From Lytechinus variegatus (lineage: Eukaryota > Echinodermata > Echinoidea > Temnopleuroida > Toxopneustidae): DNA of 64,000 nucleotides. The stretch is from positions 11,062,683 to 11,126,682 of the forward strand of contig NC_054741.1 of the NCBI RefSeq assembly GCF_018143015.1, read 5' to 3'. Position 1 is the stretch's first letter. Each line of letters starts with the position of its first letter. The translations under genes and the position numbers were made by a program. The notes beneath the pieces are model-generated. The model was not told the origin of the DNA and did no database searches. It saw only the letters and a program-made list of their open reading frames with translations. This document shows positions 22,401-32,100 of the stretch, one piece after another.

Positions 22401-23344
22401 ACTTTGCTTACCAAATGTGATTAGCATTTTTGGTCATAAGAGAAAAGCTCTCAATAATGTTTTGTACAATCCTATGTAAATATATGCAACAGATAGACTT
22501 TCTGTGTAGCATTCTTTGAATCAAATTGCGATGCGATACAAAAAAAATTATTCCTGCGACACCAAGAGTAAGATAGTATTTAAAACTATTTTACCTCTAA
22601 TTACTAGATCCCCCAACATATGTAATCACTTGGATGTGACTATTAGCGAGTTATCTCTACTGGGGCAAATCTAGTGATGTGACAGTGTTGACAGTTTCTA
22701 AATCCTCAGAGCTAAGTGCTGAGTTTAAGGATGTTCCACAATTATGTGTGTGCACATATTTTACGCTATGTGCATTGACGTCACTATGGGCAAAGAGGTG
22801 ATAAATCAGCTGATTTTTCCCCATGATCTGAATTTTACCTACAGATGTTATATTGTAAAGCTACTTAATTGAAATTAACCCATCCTTAAAAACCTATAGT
22901 TTTAGAGTACTTCACTCTGCTTGAGATGGAATAGAATCTGAAACACTGTCATGAAATCTCGACTTGTATCTTGTAGCTCATTAGGTTTCCATTTACATGT
23001 AGTCAATTTTACTTTTTGCTTTTGATTAGATTTTCAGACATCGAGCAGCCACTCAATCAATGAACAAGCCCCTCTTGTCATTCGTGTGATTTTATTCTGA
23101 GTGTATGTCGAAAAACTTCAGAATGTCCGATTGCAATGGTATTTTTCAAGTTTGCAGTACCAATCATTTATTTAATATCCCCTTTCCTTTCTTCTCTTCC
23201 CCCCTTTTTTCCAAGACCGAGATCCACAGTGAGTATATCGACCAGGAACAGAAACGTGAATGGAACCAATTTAAACACAATGTTCTTGTTGATGTCATCA
23301 ATGCAAGGGGCATTAGACCAGGCTATGGAAAATGGGCTAAATGA
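10412..23344 (+). CDS. CNBD1: Cyclic nucleotide-binding domain-containing protein 1 (CNBD1) orthologue, 13 exons, complete
   Basis: Function is unknown in any animal; the family has CNB-fold domains. Exons: 10412-10484, 12311-12392, 13043-13200, 13742-13928, 15346-15494, 16189-16331, 17060-17121, 17423-17501, 18363-18495, 20185-20294, 21202-21352, 22214-22281, 23216-23344. They total 1524 nt (507 residues) and every junction keeps frame. Recall-based matches to human CNBD1: INYDKLKWLCKLDGLHS at about 35-51, PYERN...TDLSKQLTNKELKELSTL at 168-203, NSGFFIVLKGSVIPQS at about 220-235, CFGTLEKVEGPEANS at 270-284, and GQLLHSESFGEISVL at about 402-416. Two CNB-like folds lie at about 195-310 and 325-450. 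The second has FGEISVL (410-416), but the phosphate-binding Arg of the usual PRAATV motif is replaced (GEESNSSIVT), so nucleotide binding is doubtful. Residues 120-165 are a highly charged helix. The C-terminus ends IRPGYGKWAK. An in-frame stop lies just upstream of the start ATG. Confidence 0.9.
10926..11311 (+). mobile_element. LINE 3' fragment (end of reverse-transcriptase ORF), in CNBD1 intron 1
   Basis: Encodes VQRRATKLVPSLKDQEYSRR, then LPSIQYRMRRGDMIQTYKII and VRKNTFSARVVNDWNSLPAE, the conserved C-terminal region of a non-LTR retrotransposon polyprotein seen in many aquatic animals. After NDWNSLPAEIV, the reading continues one frame over (RFKSQLDKFWSAVQYAHPWE, stop at 11309-11311), so there is a frameshift near 11252. 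It is a short dead 3' copy in sense orientation to CNBD1. Confidence 0.8.
11312..12310 (+). other. CNBD1 intron 1, 3' half
   Basis: AT-rich intronic DNA. The phrase AAGTGCGTAGSTTTAGG occurs twice (around 11795 and 11991), which hints at an old repeat. Nothing else is recognised. Confidence 0.4.
14170..14370. repeat. Imperfect foldback in CNBD1 intron 4
   Basis: GGAGTCGTGGCAATGA and CTAAGCAGCTTGACTG on the left arm pair with CAGTCATGCTGCTTAG, ATCATTGCGACTCC and CATCCACTC on the right arm. The loop is GATGATGA-rich. It looks like a decayed palindromic mobile element. Confidence 0.55.
15873..15985. repeat. 32-bp tandem repeat, ~3.5 copies, each with a CACGTG
   Basis: The unit TGACAAGACATGTTTATACA CGTGTGAAGCTG starts at about 15869, 15901, 15933 and 15965. 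Each complete copy carries the palindrome CACGTG inside ACACGTGTGA. It lies in CNBD1 intron 5. Confidence 0.85.
16335..16760. repeat. C/T-rich intronic tract
   Basis: Plus-strand pyrimidine-rich stretch in CNBD1 intron 6 that opens spurious Ser/Phe/Leu-rich frames. No coding signal. Confidence 0.6.
17545..17680. mobile_element. Short MITE (GGGGAGCATTTCAT ends)
   Basis: Starts GGGGAGCATTTCATCAA and ends TTCTTTCATGAAACC, approximate inverted repeats. The internal phrases CAAGTTGTCAGATCTGAC and TTACTATGGTAACTG are shared with the copy at 18818-19022. It sits in CNBD1 intron 8. Confidence 0.6.
18563..18784. mobile_element. Palindromic foldback element in CNBD1 intron 9
   Basis: Arms of about 60 bp, with outer ends AGTAGAGC/GCTCTACT. 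The left arm (GTGCAAATTTTGACCAAAGC, ATGAAACTTTCACAAGTATC, TATGCCGTAAG) is the inverted complement of the right (CTTACGGCATATACTAATAC, TTGTGAAAGTTTCATGC, ATAATTTGCAC) with a few mismatches. The loop is about 50 bp. Confidence 0.8.
18818..19022. mobile_element. MITE (GGGGAGCATTTCATGAAAG ends)
   Basis: The left end GGGAGCATTTCATGAAAG, followed by ACTTGTCAGATGTTTAATCT, pairs loosely with the right end GATAGATGAAATGCCCC. TTGCTATGGTAACTGTCAG follows at 19033. Same family as 17545-17680. Confidence 0.6.
19236..19403. mobile_element. Long foldback with CGAGGCGCAGCCGAG loop
   Basis: The left arm (ACAAATGATGCATGG, TGGGTCAGTAGGAACTGTGT, GGTAACTTTGGCAT, AACCCA) pairs with the right arm (TGGGTT, ATGCCAAAGTTACC, CACAGTTCCACTGACCCA, CCAATGCATCATCTGT). 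The apex at about 19308-19322 is the GC-rich CGAGGCGCAGCCGAG. It lies in CNBD1 intron 9. Confidence 0.85.
19449..19569. repeat. Array of six TTTACCGGACGCATGA units
   Basis: 16-bp units at about 19450, 19492, 19513, 19534 and 19553 in direct orientation, and one inverted unit at 19471-19486 (TCATGCGTCCGGTAAA). Spacing is 19-22 bp. Two copies read GGATGC instead of GGACGC. Confidence 0.85.
19735..19805. other. GC-rich island in CNBD1 intron 9
   Basis: GCCCGGGCCGCGCCGGGGGC and the following bases are strikingly GC-rich against an AT-rich intron. With the neighbouring foldback and array, this may be part of one larger inserted element spanning about 19236-20170. Confidence 0.4.
21601..21931 (+). 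mobile_element. LINE 3' fragment with tail, in CNBD1 intron 11
   Basis: Frame from 21639 reads RAFAVSAFTLWNNISFHICK, then SLLKTHLFLS and a stop at 21750-21752. This matches the SFSVAAPRLWNSLP...FKTHLF end of CR1/L2-like LINE polyproteins. It is followed by the classic tail TTGTAAAGCGTTTTGAAACC and ACTACATAAATAC, ending in (TTA)n at about 21918-21931. 5'-truncated copy. Confidence 0.75.
22282..23215 (+). other. CNBD1 intron 12
   Basis: No repeat or exon recognised. A pyrimidine tract (CCTTTCCTTTCTTCTCTTCC) leads to the acceptor of the last exon. Confidence 0.5.
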
Positions 23345-24378
23345 GGACACCAGACTACAAGTCTTTAGATTAGATTTGACGCATAATTAATCATATATAC
23401 ATATGTATATCACTTTTATTTATTTATTCATGATGACCTTCACGCTATGAATGTCATTGATACATGAGGAAAATCTAATTAGGTATAGGGACATATCTCT
23501 ATACATCGTGTCCTTATAGAACTATTTTGTTAAGGATACAGGGGAAAAAGACAGAAAGTCCTCACCTTTTGATAAATGAACAAATCTTTCTCTGCATATT
23601 TTACATTAGGATTGGATGAGCATTACATGAAATATCACATCCTCTAATGTTTAGGTTACTACTTTCGCTGGGCGGAGTTTCATAAAGATGCTTGTAAATT
23701 ACAAAGGAACAAAAGGAAATCCAATAGTTTTTTTTAACCACTGTTTTCCGATGAAGGATCAAATGGCTATAATTGGTACCAATGTTCACTATAGACTTAT
23801 CAATAATTTTGTATCAAGACCAATGCAATTAAGTGCAAGGGTATTTTAGTACATTTAGACTCTGCATCAGTCGACATTCCATTATTTGAATAATCGCCTA
23901 ATTGAAGCAATATTGAATAATTGAAGAAGAATAGGCAAATCATGTTTTAATAATTCGAACAAATTCATTTGGTCTCAAGAGATTTGACTTAGGCAGTCAC
24001 CTGTTCAGCCAAACAGAACAAAGTAGAACAATATGCTATATGTGATACACATGACAGCCTGTAATCTCAATTTCAAATTTCAATTTCAAATAGACCAAAT
24101 GCCTGTGCAGTGATTTATTTCTGGGTGGTGTAGATAAAAGCAGGAAAAATATTAGAGTAACATTTCAATAAGAGTTTGATGAAACTCGATTGAAAGGTAC
24201 ATGGAAGAGAGTTATAACACTTCTTAGATCTACATTTCTTTATTGTCACATGTGAGCTGTTATTCCAAATGTGTTCTATATATGATTTCTGTGAATGATC
24301 ATTCATTAAAATTGTCTTTAGGTCCTTTTCCTTTAAGTATGTATATGGATACTGTACCAAGTATATTTTAAATGTAAG

Positions 24379-24560
24379 CGCAAGTCCACCCCCGCAAAAG
24401 TTCATTTGAAAAAAAGAGATAATCAAACAAGCTCAACAGTGAAAATTTCATCAAAATCAGATGTAAAATAAGGTGGTTGTGACATTTTAAATTTTCTCTT
24501 TATTTAAAAAACAGTTGCATGTTTTTTCTGTTCAGTATGCAAGAGGAATTTTTACCTAAA
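24379..24560. mobile_element. Partial TIR element (CAAGTCCACCCC family)
   Basis: CGCAAGTCCACCCCCGCAAA, AGTGAAAATTTCATCAAAATC, TTGTGACATTTTAAATTTTC and AAAACAGTTGCATG follow the same order as the copies at 7079 and 46326. Only one end is present, downstream of the CNBD1 stop. Confidence 0.65.
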
Positions 24561-25191
24561 TCAGATAGTAAGGCACTGAAAAAAAAAGAAGTGTTGAGAT
24601 GTTATACATTCATTGTAATTTATGACAACGTGCATAGAATTATTTCCCCACAATAATGCAATACTTGATTTCAGAACTTTAGAAAAGTTTATATAAAGTT
24701 TCTTGTATTGAGCTTTTATTTTGCCATTCCAATTTTAGTAAGTTTAGTAAGTGGCCATTATTCTTGATTGATTCTGTATGAAAATTTGAATTTTGGGGGT
24801 AATCAGAGAAAGTATCTTGACCCATCAATGTAATTCAACTTCACACTGGCCCCTTGAACTCTAACCAAGTCTCAGCTTTATGAATTTAGCAATTGCAAAT
24901 GAGAAAACTACAAAAATCTATTCTGTAACTTTCATCACATTAACAGATACTTGAGAAGTAGTAATACATAAGGTCTAATCAGATATTTGGACTTCTGATA
25001 TTCAAATTTAATCCTGAATATAACAAGGTATTGTTTCATTTTAGCTGACAATAAATTTATCCTTTGACAATTAGCAGTTTTGATATTTTTCAAAACTTGA
25101 TCGAATCAAGACTGACAGTTTACAGACACATTTTCATTTGTAGTGAACAAAGTATAAAAAAAGTGACAGCAATGAAAATATATCAAAATTA

Positions 25192-25240
25192 AATATCTTT
25201 CAGTTTGACTTTATAATATAAAGTCAAACTGAAAGATATT
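25192..25240. repeat. Perfect 24-bp-arm hairpin
   Basis: AATATCTTTCAGTTTGACTT TATA, one A, then the exact inverted complement. A further direct half-copy (TTTCAGTTTGACTTTTG) follows at about 25239-25256. Confidence 0.9.
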
Positions 25241-25252
25241 TCAGTTTGACTT

Positions 25253-25415
25253 TTGCTCATTACATGATAATAAATATAATATAAATTACATTATCATGCA
25301 TTTTGTTATTCATATCTAGTCCTGTATTAATATTATTAATACAGGACTAGATATGAATAACAAAATGCATGATAATGTAATTTATATTATATTTTTTCTC
25401 ATGTAATGAGCAATA
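25253..25415. mobile_element. Near-perfect long hairpin in the CNBD1 3' region
   Basis: Arms 25274-25331 and 25335-25392 are perfect or nearly perfect inverted complements (58 bp each, 3-base apex ATT at 25332-25334). An outer pair, TTGCTCATTACATGA (25253-) and CTCATGTAATGAGCAA (-25415), extends the fold. This is a young foldback or MITE. It lies inside the expected CNBD1 3' untranslated region if the distal poly(A) signal is used. Confidence 0.9.
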
Positions 25416-25417
25416 AA
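25412..25417 (+). terminator. AATAAA candidate for CNBD1
   Basis: Hexamer on the plus strand at the right edge of the hairpin. Other plus-strand AATAAA copies occur at about 25050 and 25618; the one used is not known. Confidence 0.3.
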
Positions 25418-25578
25418 GAGCACAAAACTATTTTCATCACAATTTCTGTCTTTAGATATTCCAAATCATATTCAAGGACAGTTTGTAAATACCTGTACAT
25501 TCTGAACATGTATGATGCATTGTATAGATATATTGTGCAATGATGTACATTGTGTAAATTTCACTATGTGAACCACTT

Positions 25579-25584
25579 TTTATT
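25579..25584 (-). terminator. AATAAA candidate for HAUS4
   Basis: TTTATT on the plus strand reads as AATAAA on the minus strand, about 590 bp after the HAUS4 stop. I saw no closer canonical hexamer. Confidence 0.35.
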
Positions 25585-25617
25585 TTGTAAAAAATACAAA
25601 TTATATTTCTGATTTCA

Positions 25618-25623
25618 AATAAA
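25618..25623 (+). terminator. AATAAA candidate for CNBD1 (distal)
   Basis: CAAATAAATATC. Its use would run CNBD1 transcripts past the HAUS4 minus-strand poly(A) candidate at 25579-25584. Confidence 0.3.
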
Positions 25624-26173
25624 TATCAGTTTATAAGAATTTTCATTTGAGGGTTGTATATTTACTTCAGTACTCTTTAAATAATTTGCATTTGGCGGTA
25701 TGCATATTATTAAATCACTAATTTATGGAATAGACCCAAAAAAGGCTATATTCTGACGACCTCACCATGATAAAGTAAACTGAGAAAGTAGACCTTACAT
25801 TATAGGTGGGAGCTTTTTTTCAGACCAATATGTAAAAGTGTTCTTCATATTGCGTCAAACAGATTTTGCTTGGGCTGATTCACCTGTAATTAAAAGTTTT
25901 GTTTAAAAAATCTTTGAAGGGCCAACTGCAGTTAGACCAAAGTTTTAAAAATCTCCTTTGCAAGACTGCAATGTGTATTCACCAGAAAAGAATGACCACA
26001 TTTCATAGGTACGTGAGGCTACATTCATGCTGGTTCATGTATGGCACAACGAGCATATTTCTTGGACACACCATTGCTATGAGCTAAGTTGACGAGAATG
26101 GGATGTCATCTTTTAAAGTAAAAAAACGGTTGTCACATCCCTCCCTTCAATGTTCAAGTTAAATTAAAGAACT

Positions 26174-29100
26174 TCATCTAACAGAATTGAAGTCGTCTGT
26201 TTCCTCCTCTTGCAAGCTCTGCTTCAGCTCACGAAGAGCCCATTTCTTGTTGTCGATGGCAGCTGTTAACTCCTGGTATTCATTCACTATCTCTTCAAAC
26301 CCAGTCCCAATGGCTTCATAGTTTTTGAGTGCTTGGCTGTGCCGCATCAGATCGGTCTTGCGCTCCTGGACAGCACCTTCCAGATGTTGCCTGTGGAGGA
26401 GATTGAATTTAAGGAAAAAGTTCATTAGTCCGGCCATACCATAATCATAGTGGTGCTATCAATGCTCTATTATGACTCACAGTAAGAATAGTATCCCTAG
26501 ATTTTTTTTTTAATACATATATAGCACCTTTTCTACAGGATACAAAGAATAACATGCAGCGCTTAGTGCTTCCTAGGTGACCATTCACCTTACCTGGGTC
26601 AAATGCAGCACAAAGTGGGAAAATTTTTGCTAAAGGAAGTCCCACTTTTTCTCAAAAGGTACAAATTTGATTATGCAATAAAGTGACGATGAGTTAATGA
26701 AAACATGTTTTTGAGAAATCTGGGGTCTGACATGCATTTACAAAATGCTGTTCAACTTCTAAATTGAGTATCCGGACTCAAAAGTTATGCAGGATGTGAA
26801 AGGAAAAGTCCTGAAATGCTTGGGGCAAGCTTTTTACAGATTTATTGCATGAAGCTTCAATGAAAGAGGGGAAGGGGGGGGGGGGAGGGAAGGGGCATAA
26901 TAGCCCTCCCATGAGACAATTGAGATTCAAACCATAAGTCTTTTCTTGAAAGCTAATATGTCTTACCGTATCGTGTCTTCATTGAATGTTGCAATATTTT
27001 ACTATTCTCTGTTTCATGCACCTATAATGATTATCTCTATATCTATGTTTCAATTCTTGCAGCAAAGGACAGTTCATGAAAACAGTATCATTTTGGATAT
27101 GTTACCTTGTAGCTTTCATAGCTTGAAGCACTTCAGGTGTGTATGTACTGCACAACAGCTTAGCCTCAAAGACTCTGAAAAGAAATAAAATGGGTCAATA
27201 TTTGAACTTTTATGTTCATCACACCAAGCTAATTTCCACTATGTCCTGAATCAAAATGGCCTAAAACCCTATGGCCCACGTCCACAAAGGGAGTTTAGAA
27301 TCAGTTGTCTGAACTCTTGATTTAATGTGTATATTGAGGAAGGTTCCAATAATGAATGTGCTCTAATAAACAAGACCAAAATTCCTCCTTGTAGACATGG
27401 TTCAGGTAATAATGAATAATTGAGCACTGTTCATGGTCAATGGATAAGTGGCAATGGTCAGTCAAGTCCAATGCTGCATGCACTATTTGTTTAAAATACT
27501 GACAAAGGTTCACCAAACAGAACATATTGTTTGGTGGCCAACACAGCCTTAATTTAATACTCCTTTACAATTTTTAGAATGAGGTAAAAAAAGTGTAATC
27601 ATTGCATATAATAAACTTACATGTGAACAGGGATTTATCAACTAACCAATAGCTTCATGACAATAAACATTCTTTTCAGAAAAAGAATAATAGTATGATA
27701 AATTCTACCAAATTAGGTGCTTAATGCACACCTATATTACCTGGCTACGCTAGTCTACCCATTCCGTTGATCACAGCTTTTGAGGATATACTTCATGCTG
27801 AAACGCATTTACATCACCTGGGTTAAGTGCAGCACATTGTTAATTGGTTTGTTGCTACAGAAAATTACAACATAAATCACTTATCTTTCCACGGAGCCAG
27901 AACCCTTCCAAAACCACTGATATCTAACCCCATCTGACTGAAAAAAGATGGATTGGATAATTATTTTAAATTAAAAAATATTTATGATTGCATTTTCTTC
28001 ATGTTATAAAAATACAAATGCTAACCTGATTTTGAGACTCATAGCATGACATCGAGCACTGAGCCAGTCTGTTGTGATGCTGTCACTGTCAGCTTGCAGC
28101 CGTAACATGTGATTGGTTATCAGTTTCTCCAGGGTTTGCAGTGCCTCTCGCAAGCTCTGCAAAGATACAGTCATATACCAGTATTCTTTGACCATATCAG
28201 TATGTACTTCTCTACAGACAGCATTGCCCACATCACATATTTATCATGGACCCTACTATAAATGAACTAAGAATGACAGTATTTTGTTGAGGACGCAGTG
28301 AGTACAGCCACCTTATAATAAGCATGTTGATGAGAACACTCATTTATCGTTTTATTGTCCATTTTGCAATCACAAATCTAAAGGCTGCAGGACTAAAGCC
28401 ATGGTAAGACAGTTGTAAACATGATAATTCTGGCTGCTTTCGAACAAAAGTACATCTGCCCTCGCAGCCTAGAGAAGTCTTAAATGCAAAATCTTCTTTC
28501 TGTAAAGCAAACGAAAAGAGGACTGAGAAATTGGTCTACTGTCACTAATTTACAAGACATCATCATCCAGAGGTACCAGGAACTTCATTGGGCTGTTGGA
28601 AGTAATAACTCTTCTTTGTGCAGGTCACTGACAAACCTCACAGTAGATCCTTTACCTGGTTGTACTGCCAGAATTGTTTGTTCCTGAGAAGTTTGGCTAA
28701 TTTCAGCTGCTTCTTCTCTTCCTCCAATTTCATTTTCTCCCGTCTCAAGACGTCTGGTAGCTGAGTGGCCTTGGCAAAGGTCATCTCATCTAGAAGATAT
28801 GTGATGGGAAAAGGAGAAAGGTGTTATTGGAGCAGGAGGAAAGTGGAGAGACACAGGCAAAAACAAGATGCATTTTATAGAATTCTTCTACATTCTGATT
28901 CACAAAAAGCAAGTGTCTACAATTCAGTCTGTTAACACCACCCCAAATGTCTATTCATCTGTTGACTTATTCCTAAAGGTCCACATTTTAATTAGAAAAC
29001 GGTGATGATTCTGACCAAAGTGAGAAATGAAATACATAATTTCTCTTATAGGAGTGTGTAGAAAGGTTGTCAAGAAAAAAAAGAAGGAAATATTGAATTA

Positions 29101-32100
29101 AAGAATTCGGAATCAAATGGTCAAAATTCAGTTCATTCATTCCAAAAAACAGAATGTTAGTATTAATATAATTAGGGAAATGAAAGGTACAAAACAAATG
29201 GACCAGAAAAAGGGCCAATTATGGTTATTATTACAAGTAACTGCCCAAGTCGAATATTTTGGGACCTATTGGGACCCTAGAAATCTGTTGACTTTTTTAC
29301 TTTGAAGAGGTAAATAAAATAACACATGATTTGAATTATCTGGTCTAAAACATTGCTCAAGTATTTGAATGATGGAAGGTCAACTCAGGTAGAGTTGCCT
29401 GTATTTGCATTGACAGAAACCATACAATATAAGAATTAGGAGGTCTGCTTAGGGGTCCTTTATTTTGTGGGGGAAGGGGGAGCAAGGTCATAAATCAAAA
29501 TGCTGACAAAGATGTAATTGTCATCAAAATAAGATAAGTTTGAGTAGTTAAAGCATTTTCTGTATAATTCATTGCTGGCTCAAGGTAGTCCGTGTACAAG
29601 GTCTGTTAGGGTGATAGAATTGAGTAGGACAATTCCATGACAAGTATATCCATCCATTATAACCTTCCTGAAATTATTTGTCTCGAGCTGGTTTCTGGTT
29701 AATTATCAAGGCTTTGGCAATTCATGAAGTGAAGCAGGAATGGAGAAAAAGGAAAGCTTGAGACAAAGAATCATAATGCAACTGCCAATTAGTAGATGGG
29801 GTAAGGCTTGCTCACCTGCAGTCGAGCTGGAATCAGTTTCATGAAAAGTTTGAAGCTCTTCACATTTCTTCCTCAGTCTTTCTTCTATCAAGGGGATTAA
29901 TTGGGGTTGGATCATGGATGCTACCTTGAAAGTGAGAGAAAATTGAAGGGATGAGGTAGTAGCATTAGCATCATTTGGTCAAATTGGCACCTTAACAAAT
30001 GTCTGAGCAGCATTCTTTAGACCAAATCTTGCTCCATGGCCTTAACTGGCAAATCCTATTCTAGCATAGACAAAACACAGAAGAATGCTGAAATGTCGAT
30101 ATGAAAAATCCACCAAGTGGGATTCCTGCTAAAAGACGGAGCATAGAAGTTTGTTTAATAGCCGTATGGAATGCTGGATATTTCTAGAAATGCAGAGAGA
30201 GCAGATTAAATAGTGCATTATAAAGGCAAAGCAGTATCAAATGTTCATGCAAGACCCCTGCCATAATAAGGCAAAACAACCTACATCTTTAATGATACCT
30301 CCGAGATATTCTTGATTGGAGATTTTACAGCTAGAGTTGCTCATATTTCTTTTTTTAAACATTGAGTTGTACCTTTTTCTGATGATTTCCCTCAAGGAGT
30401 TTGCCTTTCTCTAATCCAAGCAGGATGGCACCGTCACCATGTTCACCACCGATATTCCTTTCTGATAGATAGTCACATGCTTCAGCAGTAGCTAAACACT
30501 GATCCAGGGCTTCAAAGAACTGTACATAAAATAAAAGATATTTGGCACTTGGCATTCCATAGATCTTAGAGGTAAACTAAATGGCTTGATCTTACAAAGA
30601 CTTATCTACTTCCCATGTTGATTTCACAATTTGGCTAATATTACACAAATGTCAATGGTCTAGTCATATTCCTATGGGCACAGGGTCGAAGGTCAAATGT
30701 CATAAATGCCAAGCAATTATTACACAAACATCTCATTTAAAGTGATGGTAGTACCCCCACCTCCTACACTATGAATATACAATGGTTTGTTTTCTCAACA
30801 TCTTGACCCATTGACATTGTACAAGGACTACCTGGTTACAGTGGGCAATGGATTCAAAGATCAAATAACCAAATCATATTAAACTTGATCCATATGCAGA
30901 TGGAAGTGATGGTCTGATTGAATAATGAAATTTCAATTTGTAATACATTACATAATATAACAGATCTGGTAACCATGTAGGCATAAATTTTGACACTTAA
31001 ACTGCAGTCAAGAATCTATCTAGTCTTGGGAGGCCTCTCCACTGGAAGTGCTTTTTCATCCTTAGTGGAGGAAAGTTTGGCCAATCAAGCTATTGTGCAT
31101 CAACAATGATTTGACAATCCAAAGCTTTATCTGCTCAGAATGTTCCCATGCCACTGCATGCTGTCTTTTGTTCTTGAACAATCCCCCAATTTCTCTTTAT
31201 GATTAAAGGTTTTGGCACACTTTGTGCACAGACATGGAGGCTTTCCCTTCATACATACTGGTAAATACCTGTGCAGTCTTGGAGTCTGGAGCCATTTCTT
31301 GAGATGCTATGCGGTGTTCCATTATGAGTTCATGCAGTTCATGATGTAGGATGTGCTGTTTAAGGTACCCTATCCTCACCCTTTCCATTCCATCTTTTGC
31401 CTGTATCAAGGATAATTTTTTACTTGAGTGACTTTCTGTCTGCCTTTCACAAATGTTCTTTGCCAGATTTGTTATACTACTAATAGTAGTATTAATAATA
31501 ATGAAATAATAATGATGATGATAATAAAGATGATAATAATAACTATTATCATTCATTCATAATCACAACCAACATATATGGCAAAACCAACAAATCAACA
31601 AACATCACAAAGAATTAATACAAGCAATAGAATCATTTTATTTAACATTATCCATCATCCTTAATTTCCCCCATCATATTGTATTGTTTTTATGTTGTTA
31701 ATGTGTAATAAAACTAATGCCACAATATGCATACACGGTTCTCAAATAATTAACATTTCATTGTTAGTCAAACCAACCCTATCTTTCAATTGTTGGCCTT
31801 ATGTATGCATTGATTACATCCTAAAATACAATGATTTCTACAAGAATTAAACAGATTTTGTATATTTATCTTGCAATTAAAGTTTTAATATAGACAAACA
31901 AAAATTGATCAAACCTCAAATTTAGCTTTAAATTCATGACATTCCCATTGTTGATTAAGTATGATGTACAGTACATGTGCTTTAAATCATATTTCTTTCC
32001 ATATTTTAGTTCAGTTTTATGGAAATACTAGATTACAAGAACTGTAATGTATAAAGATTGGAATACTAGTAGCTGATGCAAATCAAAATGAAAACAAATA

